A stretch of DNA of 64,000 nucleotides from JAICMB01 sp035295125 (GTDB lineage Bacteria > Acidobacteriota > Terriglobia > Bryobacterales > Bryobacteraceae), in NCBI GenBank assembly GCA_035295125.1, contig DATGJP010000095.1, positions 434,001 through 498,000 of the forward strand, written 5' to 3'. Under the pieces are notes generated by a model. That model was given only the letters and a program-made list of their open reading frames with translations. It was not told where the DNA came from and did not search any database. How positions within the stretch are numbered: the stretch's first letter is position 1; each line of letters begins with the position of its first letter. Made by a program: the position numbers and the translations under genes. Shown one piece after another: positions 16,167-23,824 of this stretch.

Positions 16167-18989
16167 ATGAAGAAGTGTTTTATCGTTCTTGTTCTAACCT
16201 CGGCCGCGGCCATCGGTGCTGACTTTATGACCGGCCAGGCAGCGCGCGGCGTGATCGGACAGAAGAATTTTACGGCTCTCGACAGCGGCGACACAGCGGT
16301 CACGAATAACGGTACGCAATATACCCTTGGGGCCGTGAGCGGACTGGCTTTCGCCAATGACACGCTCTTCGTCGTCGATTCGAATCGCATCGCCGCCACG
16401 CCGGTTCAGAATCGCGTGATGATTTACAAAGGGATGTCCAAGCGGCTCCCCGCGCCCACCGCGGAGATCATTCCTAGCGGTTACGTTCGTTGTCCTTTGT
16501 GTATTGGTGATCCCAACGTGGGTACCGGCGCCGACCTCGAAGTGGGCCAAACCGATTTCACGGGGGTCGGTTTCGCCTCCCCACCCACCCAATCCAGTTT
16601 TCGCACCCCCACCGGTGTGGCCTCGGACGGCATACGCCTTGTGGTCGCCGACACGGACAACAACCGCGTCCTCATCTGGCTTAATCTGCCCACGACCAAT
16701 GGACAACCCGCCGATCTCGTCCTGGGCCAAAAAGACTTTGTGAGCGTTCAGCCGGCCGTTACCAACAGCTCGTCGTTTCGCGGTCCACAGGGCGTTTGGA
16801 TTCAGGGCAACAAGCTTTTCGTTGCCGACGCCCAGAACAATCGCATCATGATCTGGAACAACTTTCCCACCACTAACAATCAGCCGGCCGATGTGGTGCT
16901 GGGACAGCCCAGCTTCACTAGCGCTCCCTCCCCCTTGAACTTGCCTCCCCCCGCGCCGAATACGCTGGCCTTACCGGTTTCCGTCACGAGCGACGGAACG
17001 CGTCTGTACGTAACGGATTTGGGCAACAATCGCGTTCTCATCTGGAACACCATCCCAACCTCAAACGGACAGGCCGCCGACCTGGTCATCGGCCAGCCCG
17101 ATATGAAGAGCAACGTCGAGAACAACGCCGCGTCGTATAACAGCAGTGGGGTTGGTACGAGTGTGCTTTGTGCTTCGAATGGCACGGATTCCAATAACAA
17201 TCCAACGTTCCCGCAACGCTGCGCCGCTACTCTCAGCTTTCCGCGTTACGCGCTCTCGGATGGCACCAGGCTCTTCATCGCTGACGGCGGCAACGACCGC
17301 ATCCTTGTATACAACACCATTCCAACCGCGAACAGTCCGCGAGCCGATGTAATTATCGGCCAACCGGACGAGGGGTCGGACAATACCACCGACAGCACCG
17401 ACACATTCTTTCCTGATTCCAACATTGGCCGCTCCAGCGCCGATACGATCCGCACACCCCTGTCGTTGGCGTGGGACGGCACGAACTTATACGCCAGCGA
17501 TCCGTTCGACATGCGCGTCCTCGTTTATACTCCCGGCGCCGCGATCGTTCCCGTTAACGGCTTCCGCAATTCCGCGAGCCAGACCGTGTACGCCTTGGGT
17601 AGTGTCACGTTTAGCGGCACCATCAACGCCGGCGACACAGTGACAATCACGATTCAGGGACCTGGCCAAACGGCCGGAATCGACTACAAGTACACGGTGG
17701 TAAAGACCGACACGATCGTCACCATCATCCAGGCCCTGGTCGGACTGATTAACGCCAATAATGGCGACCCCAACGTATTTGCCCGCGACAACTCCGCTTT
17801 CGCCCAGTTGGTTTTGACCGCAAAACAGGGCGGCGCAGCCGGCAACAGTATCCAATTGACGACTTCCACATCGACGAATGCCCAAATCGTAGCCACGACA
17901 TCGGGAGCTACTTTGAACGGCGGCAACAATGCCGCCGAGCTGGCGCCCGGGACGCTGATCAGTTTGTTCATCGATCCGAACAGCGGCTTTACGATCAGTG
18001 ACGAGACCGCTTCCGCCGACACCACTAAGCCCTGGCCGAACCAATTAGGCGGCGTCGAGCTTTATGTCGACGGCAACCGTGCTCCGATAAGCTACGTGTC
18101 GCCAACGCAGATCAATGCCCAGCTCTCCTGGGATGTGAACGACGCCAGCAGCGTCAGCGCGTATTTGCGCATCGTCCGCAAGGATGGAACGGTTCAGTTC
18201 ACCACGCCTGTCGCAATTCCGGTGGTGGGGGAAAACCCGGGCATCTTCGCCGACATGGGCCAGGATCCCCGGCCTGCGCTCGCTTATCATGCCACCAGCA
18301 ACGCCATCGCGGTGATTTCGGTAGACGGCACCATTACGGCAAATGACGTCGCCACAATTACAATTGATGGCCGCTCCTACAGCTATACGGTCCAGAGTTC
18401 TGACACGCTCGACAGCATTCGCGATGCGTTGATCGCGGAGGTCAACGCGAATCCGGAGGAACGTGTGGTCGCTTCCGCCGCCGGGCAGTACGATCGCATT
18501 ATTCTGACAGCCAAGGTCGCAGGACCGGATGGCAACGGCATCGCCATAGGAAGCAGCACCAGCGCCAGTGCCTCCGTGACGATCACAGTGCTGAACAGCG
18601 CTACTTGTTGCTCTGGCACGGCAGGAGCGCCCGTTACCGCGGATAATCCGGCAATCGCAGGCGAAGTGATTAAGATTTACGCAACGGGCCTCGGCATCGT
18701 GGGCCCCAGCGATGACGCGAAATTCGCCGAGCAGACCGGAATCCCGTATAGCTTTACCGGTCTCAACACGCCGAACTCCCCTGTCGCCGACGCAGAAATT
18801 GGAGGCCTGACCGCGACGGTCCTGTTCTCCGGACTGAAGTACGGAACCGTCGGCGTTTACGAGGTCTGGCTACAAATTGATTCGACCGTTCCGACCAACC
18901 CGCAGACCCAGTTGTTCATTGCCCAGGATGTCTTCACGAGCAACATCGTAACCATACCGGTGGTGAATCCCAACCCGCCGTCGCAATAG
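16167..18989 (+). CDS. Secreted NHL-repeat beta-propeller protein with a Solibacter-type TIGR03437 C-terminal domain
   Basis: This 940-residue protein begins with a Sec signal (MKKCFIVLVLTSAAAIGA). Residues ~50-455 hold NHL-type propeller blades, visible as repeated DxxNNRVLIW strands each followed by (P)ADLVxGQ. At least five such blade ends occur. From ~463 the TIGR03437 domain begins (NGFRNSAS) but is interrupted twice. Its core resumes at LAPGTLISLF (~591) and GGVELYVDGNRAPISYVSPTQINAQL, and again at NPAIAGEVIKIYATGLG (~815). The two ~100-residue inserts (~486-585 and ~722-810) resemble each other: GTI.A.D..TITI.G, then YTV, a helix ending NAN, then LTAK..G..GN.I. The protein is probably exported; its ligand is unknown. 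Confidence 0.85.
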   Translation: MKKCFIVLVLTSAAAIGADFMTGQAARGVIGQKNFTALDSGDTAVTNNGTQYTLGAVSGLAFANDTLFVVDSNRIAATPVQNRVMIYKGMSKRLPAPTAEIIPSGYVRCPLCIGDPNVGTGADLEVGQTDFTGVGFASPPTQSSFRTPTGVASDGIRLVVADTDNNRVLIWLNLPTTNGQPADLVLGQKDFVSVQPAVTNSSSFRGPQGVWIQGNKLFVADAQNNRIMIWNNFPTTNNQPADVVLGQPSFTSAPSPLNLPPPAPNTLALPVSVTSDGTRLYVTDLGNNRVLIWNTIPTSNGQAADLVIGQPDMKSNVENNAASYNSSGVGTSVLCASNGTDSNNNPTFPQRCAATLSFPRYALSDGTRLFIADGGNDRILVYNTIPTANSPRADVIIGQPDEGSDNTTDSTDTFFPDSNIGRSSADTIRTPLSLAWDGTNLYASDPFDMRVLVYTPGAAIVPVNGFRNSASQTVYALGSVTFSGTINAGDTVTITIQGPGQTAGIDYKYTVVKTDTIVTIIQALVGLINANNGDPNVFARDNSAFAQLVLTAKQGGAAGNSIQLTTSTSTNAQIVATTSGATLNGGNNAAELAPGTLISLFIDPNSGFTISDETASADTTKPWPNQLGGVELYVDGNRAPISYVSPTQINAQLSWDVNDASSVSAYLRIVRKDGTVQFTTPVAIPVVGENPGIFADMGQDPRPALAYHATSNAIAVISVDGTITANDVATITIDGRSYSYTVQSSDTLDSIRDALIAEVNANPEERVVASAAGQYDRIILTAKVAGPDGNGIAIGSSTSASASVTITVLNSATCCSGTAGAPVTADNPAIAGEVIKIYATGLGIVGPSDDAKFAEQTGIPYSFTGLNTPNSPVADAEIGGLTATVLFSGLKYGTVGVYEVWLQIDSTVPTNPQTQLFIAQDVFTSNIVTIPVVNPNPPSQ

Positions 18990-19014
18990 TGGAAGGGCGG
19001 AGCACCTGGTTTTA

Positions 19015-19030
19015 GTCCACTTTTGTGGAC
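19015..19030. other. Hairpin in the gap between convergent genes
   Basis: GTCCAC (19015-19020) and GTGGAC (19025-19030) pair perfectly around TTTT. It lies between the ends of the NHL gene and tmk, where a bidirectional terminator would be expected. No T-run follows the stem on either strand, so terminator function is weakly supported. Confidence 0.35.
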
Positions 19031-19058
19031 CGCTGAGTCGCCGGCGACAGCAGGAGAA

Positions 19059-19700
19059 TTAATTGAAACGGGCCTTCAACCTGTCCTTCACCACATCCCA
19101 GACCCGCTCCGCCACTCGCTCCGGCGAGCCCTCGCCATCAATCAACCGGACCCTTAGCGGCTCCCGCGCCGCCAGTGCGTGATAAGCCTCCCGCACCTTG
19201 CGATGGAATTCCAGCGCCTGCTCATCCAGCCGCGACTCACTCACGTCACCCTGTTTCTGGTTTCGTAACCGCGCCCGCCGGAGCCCTGCTTCCGCGTCAA
19301 TATCGACCACTAGCGTCAAATCCGGCTTGACCCCATGACAAGCAATGCGGTCGACATCCATCACGACATCGATACCAAGACCCCGCCCTGCTCCCTGGTA
19401 TGCAATTGTAGAGTCGGTGAACCGATCGGACACGACAATCTGCCCCGCTGCCAAAGCCGGCAAGATCCACTGCTCCACGTTCTGCGCACGCGCCGCAAAC
19501 ATGAGCAGTAACTCGGCGGTGGGACACAACTCCTGGTTCGTCGGATCGAGAAGAATTCGCCGGATCTGCTGACCGATGGGGGTCCCGCCAGGTTCGACGC
19601 TTTCGAGCACCGCATAACCAGCGTTCCGAAGTCTCTGGGCAAGCAGCCGGGACTGAGTCGACTTACCGCTCCCGTCAGGACCTTCAAACGTGATGAACAT
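19059..19700 (-). CDS. tmk: Thymidylate kinase
   Basis: This 213-residue kinase phosphorylates dTMP to dTDP with ATP. The P-loop GPDGSGKST is at residues 7-15. It is followed by the dTMP-binding ESVEPGGTPIGQQIRRILL segment, the DRFTDSTIAYQGAGRGLG motif (~93-110) and a lid region with RxR residues (GLRRARLRN, ~150). Length is normal. It is the last gene of the housekeeping operon and its start overlaps the uracil-DNA glycosylase stop by 1 nt. Confidence 0.97.
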   Translation of the reverse strand: MFITFEGPDGSGKSTQSRLLAQRLRNAGYAVLESVEPGGTPIGQQIRRILLDPTNQELCPTAELLLMFAARAQNVEQWILPALAAGQIVVSDRFTDSTIAYQGAGRGLGIDVVMDVDRIACHGVKPDLTLVVDIDAEAGLRRARLRNQKQGDVSESRLDEQALEFHRKVREAYHALAAREPLRVRLIDGEGSPERVAERVWDVVKDRLKARFN

Positions 19701-20449
19701 CAGTCATAGACAAAGTGCAGGACCTTCTTCAGATCTTCCCAGGCTTCGCGCTTCGCGTTCTGATTGTAGGGGCGCAGCAGGTATGAAGGATGGTATGTCA
19801 CCATCACGGGAATGTCGCGCCACTTATGCCACTTCCCACGCAGCTTCATGACACCGTCCTTAGTGCCCAATAGCGCTTTCGCGGCGGTCGACCCCAGCGC
19901 GCAGATCGCCTTGGGACGAATGGCCGCGATCTGCCGGAACAGGAACTGGCCGCATACCTCCATTTCGTCGGGAAAAGGAGTGCGATTCTCAGGAGGCCGG
20001 CATTTGACGACGTTGCAGATGTAAATGTCTTTGCGAAGAATCGGAATGCCTTCCTTCTTGGCCGTCCCTTCAATCATCTGAGTGAGAAGTTGGCCGGCCC
20101 GGCCGACGAACGGCAGTCCCTGCTCGTCCTCGTCGGCCCCTGGGCCTTCCCCTACAAACACCAGCGGCGCCTGCTCATTGCCCACGCCGAAGACAATCTT
20201 GTTGCGGCCTTCGTGCAGACGACACCGTTTGCAGTCACCTATATCATCCGCGATTGCGAGCAGATTGTCATGAGCCGGCGCCAGGGGAAGTACTACGAGT
20301 TCACTCGCAGGGGCGGGAGCATGATCGGGAACTGGCGCGGTTGCGGGAGTAGCTGGAGGTGGGGCAGGCGGTTCCGCCTGCCGATAGATCTCCTTAAATC
20401 CGAGATCCTGATAAAACTCGAGATACTGCCGGAGTTTCTCTTCCGTCAT
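19700..20449 (-). CDS. Family-4 uracil-DNA glycosylase (Fe-S type)
   Basis: This 249-residue protein removes uracil from DNA. Motif A is GEGPGADEDEQGLPFVGRAG (~99-118). Iron-sulfur ligands are suggested by CKRCRLH (~73-79), CNVVKCRPP (~147-155) and a later cysteine in EVCGQFL. A YHPSYLLR motif lies near 217-224. The N-terminus has a helical segment typical of type-4 enzymes, then a Pro/Ala-rich linker (~25-50) in which a family A palindromic repeat is read in frame (positions 20363-20382). A family B repeat ends 4 nt upstream of the start codon. It sits between coaBC and tmk in the operon. Confidence 0.9.
   Translation of the reverse strand: MTEEKLRQYLEFYQDLGFKEIYRQAEPPAPPPATPATAPVPDHAPAPASELVVLPLAPAHDNLLAIADDIGDCKRCRLHEGRNKIVFGVGNEQAPLVFVGEGPGADEDEQGLPFVGRAGQLLTQMIEGTAKKEGIPILRKDIYICNVVKCRPPENRTPFPDEMEVCGQFLFRQIAAIRPKAICALGSTAAKALLGTKDGVMKLRGKWHKWRDIPVMVTYHPSYLLRPYNQNAKREAWEDLKKVLHFVYD
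20363..20382. repeat. Family A palindromic repeat within the uracil-DNA glycosylase coding region
   Basis: Arms GGCAGGCGG (20363-20371) and CCGCCTGCC (20374-20382) pair perfectly around TT and are preceded by the family A head GGTGG on the plus strand. Read on the coding strand it gives part of the linker as RQAEPPAP. It resembles the intergenic family A copies in both head and stem, so it appears to be a repeat tolerated in a disordered linker. Confidence 0.7.
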
Positions 20450-20453
20450 GTCT

Positions 20454-20495
20454 TGTAACGCAGGATGGCATCCTGCCGCCGATTGGCAATCGGCG
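20454..20495 (-). repeat. Family B palindromic repeat, copy 2 (upstream of the uracil-DNA glycosylase gene)
   Basis: It begins TGTAACGCAG on the plus strand. The first hairpin is GCAGGATG ... CATCCTGC and the second is CGCCGATT ... AATCGGCG. Compared with copy 1 the stem bases differ in a compensating way, which supports selection on the structure. It ends 4 nt from the start codon of the downstream gene. Confidence 0.75.
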
Positions 20496-20583
20496 CTGCT
20501 CTGCGTTCATCAGCTCCACTCGTTGCCGGGGGAGCAGCGGCACACGAAAACGCGCGCACACACTCACTCCGACTGAATTCGCC

Positions 20584-20606
20584 GGGCAGTCGAAACCGCC
20601 TGCTCC
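20584..20606. repeat. Degenerate family A palindromic repeat
   Basis: On the minus strand it reads GGAGCAGGCGGTTTCGAC and then TGCCC, preceded by the GGTGG head. The stem has mismatches. It matches the family A consensus in head, loop GTTT and left arm. Confidence 0.55.
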
Positions 20607-20804
20607 ACCAAGCGGGGTAGCTGCAACGCAAAAACGAACCGCCGGCGCAGACGTCTTCGCTAGCGCATTTCTGGTGACACCCAAAGGAAGGCTGAATGCC
20701 TTCTACACCCTTCCACATAATCCAAATCTTAGAAGGACTCGCAGAGTCACAGGCTGTGTAAGACTGTTCCACCGAATCCAAAGCCTCGTCTATACAGCCC
20801 ACGT

Positions 20805-22019
20805 TCAGTTCTCGACAGTACATTTTCCCCGCAGCTTCAACACCTGATCAAGAATGCGGTCCGCAAGTTCCCGCTTCGAAGCGCGACCCAAGACCACCGC
20901 TTCTCCCGACCGGCCGACCAACACCACCTCATTCTGATCCGAGTCGAAACCAGTTCCGTCACGGCCAACCAGGTTCCCGACAATCAAGTCGCAGTTCTTG
21001 GACACCAGTTTCCTACGGGCCTCCGCCTCCAGGTTCTGCGTCTCCGCGGCAAAGCCGATCAGCAGCCGCTCGCCTTTCACGCGTCCCAGTTCCGCCAGAA
21101 TATCCCGATTCGGCTCCAGTTCGAGCGTCATGCCGGAGCCCGTCTTCTTGATCTTCTGATCGCTCCTACCCGCGACATGATAATCCGCCACCGCGGCGGC
21201 TTTAATCACGATGGTGGCGGCGACCATATTCTGCATCACGGCTTCATACATCTCGCTCGCTGTCTGCACTCGAACCATCGACACGTTCGACGGCGGAACA
21301 ATGTTCGTCGGACCTGAAACCAGCACAACCCGGGCTCCCCGCTGTATCGCCGCCTCGGCAAGCGCATAGCCCATTTTTCCGCTCGATCGATTTGTAATGA
21401 ACCGCACCGGATCGATCGGCTCCTGGGTCGGACCCGCCGTCACCAGGACCGTCTCGCCCTCCAGGTCTCGCCCGCGCAAAAACAAACCGGCTACAGCATC
21501 CGCAATTCGAGCCGGCTCGGCGAGGCGTCCCGGCCCTACCATCCCGCAGGCAAGCATTCCGTCGTCCGGCTCCACGATGACGTGTCCGCGCAACCGCAAC
21601 GTAGCGACGTTCGCACTCGTGGCGGCGTGCCGCCACATGTTGGTGTTCATCGCGGGAGCCAGCACCACCGGACCCGTGAATGCGAGATACATGGTGGTAA
21701 GGAAATCGTCCGCGCCCCCATGGGCCAACCGCGAGAGCAGATCCGCGGTCGCCGGCGCGACGACGAGCACATCGTGCTCCTGAGCCACCCCGATATGCTC
21801 CACGGCGCTCGAAAGCGTATCCGCGGCAGACGCTGACGAAAACAAATCGGTGATGACCTTGTTTCCCGTGAGAGCGGCGAACGTAAGCGGTTGCACGAAC
21901 TGCTGCGCTGCCGCCGTCATGACCACCTGAACACGAAACCCGCGCTCCATGAGAGCGCGGGCCAGTTCACACGATTTGTATGCGGCTATTCCGCCGCCAA
22001 CGCCAAGAACGGCATTCAT
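20805..22019 (-). CDS. coaBC: Bifunctional phosphopantothenoylcysteine decarboxylase / phosphopantothenate-cysteine ligase
   Basis: This 404-residue protein catalyses two steps of coenzyme A synthesis. The N-terminal flavoprotein half (1-~185) has GVGGGIAAYKSCELARAL, the catalytic histidine context AVEHIGVA, the PAMNTNMW motif and the LACGMVGPGRLAEP loop that carries the active cysteine. The C-terminal ligase half begins at VLVTAGPTQEPIDPVRFITNRSSGKMG (~195). Length matches the family. Its start overlaps the rpoZ stop by 4 bp. A 355-bp repeat-rich gap follows. Confidence 0.97.
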   Translation of the reverse strand: MNAVLGVGGGIAAYKSCELARALMERGFRVQVVMTAAAQQFVQPLTFAALTGNKVITDLFSSASAADTLSSAVEHIGVAQEHDVLVVAPATADLLSRLAHGGADDFLTTMYLAFTGPVVLAPAMNTNMWRHAATSANVATLRLRGHVIVEPDDGMLACGMVGPGRLAEPARIADAVAGLFLRGRDLEGETVLVTAGPTQEPIDPVRFITNRSSGKMGYALAEAAIQRGARVVLVSGPTNIVPPSNVSMVRVQTASEMYEAVMQNMVAATIVIKAAAVADYHVAGRSDQKIKKTGSGMTLELEPNRDILAELGRVKGERLLIGFAAETQNLEAEARRKLVSKNCDLIVGNLVGRDGTGFDSDQNEVVLVGRSGEAVVLGRASKRELADRILDQVLKLRGKCTVEN

Positions 22020-22258
22020 TCGCCGACTTGTACGGTGTCGGTTTGGTCTCGTATCGGATCGTCGTATTTTACAAGTCCGCGCCGCACCTCTTCCATCGAG
22101 GCGATGGTGGGTTTCTTCGAAGTGGTCGGCAAAAACGAGCGTGCCCCGTTCTGCAGTTGCCGGGCGCGCTTGGCGGCCACAATAATAAAACGGTACGTGC
22201 TCTGCTCCGGATCGTCCGGAATTGCATACTGCGCGTTATTTCGAACTCTCTCAGCCAT
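22016..22258 (-). CDS. rpoZ: RNA polymerase omega subunit
   Basis: This 80-residue protein shows the omega core YRFIIVAAKRARQL (~22-35) followed by KKPTIASMEEVRRGLVKY. Omega binds the beta-prime subunit and helps assemble RNA polymerase. The order gmk-rpoZ-coaBC is the usual one in many bacteria and supports the call. It starts 1 nt after the gmk stop and overlaps coaBC by 4 bp. Confidence 0.92.
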   Translation of the reverse strand: MAERVRNNAQYAIPDDPEQSTYRFIIVAAKRARQLQNGARSFLPTTSKKPTIASMEEVRRGLVKYDDPIRDQTDTVQVGE

Positions 22259-22259
22259 T

Positions 22260-22913
22260 CTAAGAACCTTTCTCGACCTTAGCCGCTACCACCGCCCCGA
22301 AGCTCTCCAGGATCGGCTGCACCGCCTGCTCCATTCGTATCCTTCGAAGGCGCTCCGTGCGAATCACTGCTTCCAGCGCCGCCGCGCACTCATCCAGATC
22401 TTTGTTGATGAGCACGTAATCATACTGCTTATAATTCCGGACTTCCTCCGCGGCGCCGCGTAACCGTCTTTCGATCACCTCGTCGGAATCCTGCGAACGA
22501 GCCCGAAGCCGTTGTTCCAAAACCTCGCGGGAGGGGGGAAGGACAAATATGGTGACCGCTTCGGGAAGTTTCCCTTTCAATTGTCGCGCACCCTGGACGT
22601 CGATGTCGAGTACCAGGTCCTTGCCCTGCCCGGCTGCGTCGGCCAGCGCCAACCTGCTGGTGCCGTAGTAGTTGCCGAACACGTTGGCATGTTCCAGGAA
22701 TTCGTCGTGTCCCAGCCGCTGTTCGAACTCCTCCCTGGTGATGAAGTGGTAGCTCTCCCCGTCGCGCTCGTCGCTGCGCGGCTCCCGGGTACTATACGAG
22801 ATCGAGAACATCATTCGCGGCACGGTTCGCAAAATCCTGTGCACGAGGGTCGACTTACCCGATCCGGACGGCGCTGAAATAACGAATACAAGCGGGGATG
22901 GCGATGCGCTCAT
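22260..22913 (-). CDS. gmk: Guanylate kinase
   Basis: This 217-residue enzyme phosphorylates GMP to GDP. The P-loop is APSGSGKST (~14-22). The GMP-binding region includes FSISYSTREPRSDERDGESYHFI (~37-60) and the ANVFGNYYGTSR segment (~75-86). LDIDVQGARQLK (~102) is typical. The start overlaps the yicC stop by 4 bp, indicating translational coupling. Confidence 0.97.
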   Translation of the reverse strand: MSASPSPLVFVISAPSGSGKSTLVHRILRTVPRMMFSISYSTREPRSDERDGESYHFITREEFEQRLGHDEFLEHANVFGNYYGTSRLALADAAGQGKDLVLDIDVQGARQLKGKLPEAVTIFVLPPSREVLEQRLRARSQDSDEVIERRLRGAAEEVRNYKQYDYVLINKDLDECAAALEAVIRTERLRRIRMEQAVQPILESFGAVVAAKVEKGS

Positions 22914-23824
22914 TCCAGGTTCAGCGCCTGCTCTCGGATTTTCTCGATATCCGCCTTCGCTGCCAGTGCCAGGTCGGTAATTCGTAGCCCCAGGTCTCCA
23001 ATTCCGCTCGTCTTGGACAGGATCGTGTTCGTCTCCCGATTCATTTCCTGTAGTAGGAAGTCAAGCTTCTTGCCGGCCTCGCCCCCCGCCTCCAGAATCG
23101 TATCGAGCTGCTTCGAATGAATCTTCAACCGGGCGATCTCCTCGCCGATATCGCTGCGGTCCGCCAATAACGCGGCCTCCTGCGCCAGGCGCTGAGGTTC
23201 CAGGTTCGTCCCCTTTAGAAGCTCTTTCAAACGTTCGTTCAGACGGGTTTGATAGGCGGGCAAGGCGTTTGCCCGAATTATCTCCAGCTCGCTGCAGGCC
23301 TCGCCGATCGCACGATTATGGAGGCGGATGACGGCCGTCAGTTCGTCCCCTTCGCGCGCCCGAAACTGGTTTAGTCTGTCGACAGCCTCTTCGAGCGTCA
23401 CGACAAGATCTTTCTCTATCGCGGCATCGAGGGTTTGCTCCCCGGCGCCACTAAACATCCCGGGAATCCGAAACGCCTGGTTGATATCGGGCTCCGTCGC
23501 CAAGCCCTGTTCCGAGGAAACTTTGCGAAACGACGCCAGCCAACTCCGAAAGAGCGGCTCGTTCAGGGCGCCGCAATCAGCCTCCTCAGTGGGGACAAAG
23601 GAAGCGCGGATATCGATGTGCCCGCGCATCACGCCGCGTTTGATGGCTGCCCGCATTGCTCCTTCGAAGGGATCAAGCTCCGCCGGCAGGTGGAAGTGGA
23701 GGTCCAAGCCGCGATGGTTCAGGCTTTTCAGCGTGACGACGATCTCGCCGTGCTCGGTGCTTTTCTGGATGCGCGCAAATCCGGTCATGCTGCGCACAGG
23801 TGCGGGCATTTTGACGACAGTCAT
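22910..23824 (-). CDS. yicC: YicC/YloC-family endoribonuclease
   Basis: This 304-residue protein starts with SMTGFARIQKSTEHGEIVVTLKSLNHRGLDLHF (residues ~12-45), the conserved YicC N-terminus. The C-terminus contains LLQEMNRETNTILSKT, the conserved end of the family. The E. coli homologue is an endoribonuclease. The yicC-gmk pairing is common. The start overlaps the msbA-like stop by 4 bp. Confidence 0.93.
   Translation of the reverse strand: MTVVKMPAPVRSMTGFARIQKSTEHGEIVVTLKSLNHRGLDLHFHLPAELDPFEGAMRAAIKRGVMRGHIDIRASFVPTEEADCGALNEPLFRSWLASFRKVSSEQGLATEPDINQAFRIPGMFSGAGEQTLDAAIEKDLVVTLEEAVDRLNQFRAREGDELTAVIRLHNRAIGEACSELEIIRANALPAYQTRLNERLKELLKGTNLEPQRLAQEAALLADRSDIGEEIARLKIHSKQLDTILEAGGEAGKKLDFLLQEMNRETNTILSKTSGIGDLGLRITDLALAAKADIEKIREQALNLE

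Larger units (their letters stand above)
20450..20804. other. 355-bp gap between coaBC and the uracil-DNA glycosylase gene, containing repeats
   Basis: No convincing gene is visible. The gap contains a family B repeat (20454-20495) next to the downstream start codon and a degenerate family A copy (20584-20606). A 125-codon open frame spans most of the gap, but it is rich in Cys, Ser and Arg, runs through both repeats and has no family resemblance. It is probably an intergenic repeat-accumulation region. It may also hold a promoter for the last two genes of the operon. Confidence 0.6.

Noticed and set aside
19015..19030. Bidirectional intrinsic terminator between the NHL gene and tmk
   Set aside because: The stem is only 6 bp and no T-run follows on either strand, so it is recorded only as a hairpin.
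20446..20823. 125-codon open frame filling the gap between coaBC and the uracil-DNA glycosylase gene
   Set aside because: It runs through two palindromic repeats, is rich in Cys/Ser/Arg, has no recognisable family, and ends inside the glycosylase gene.
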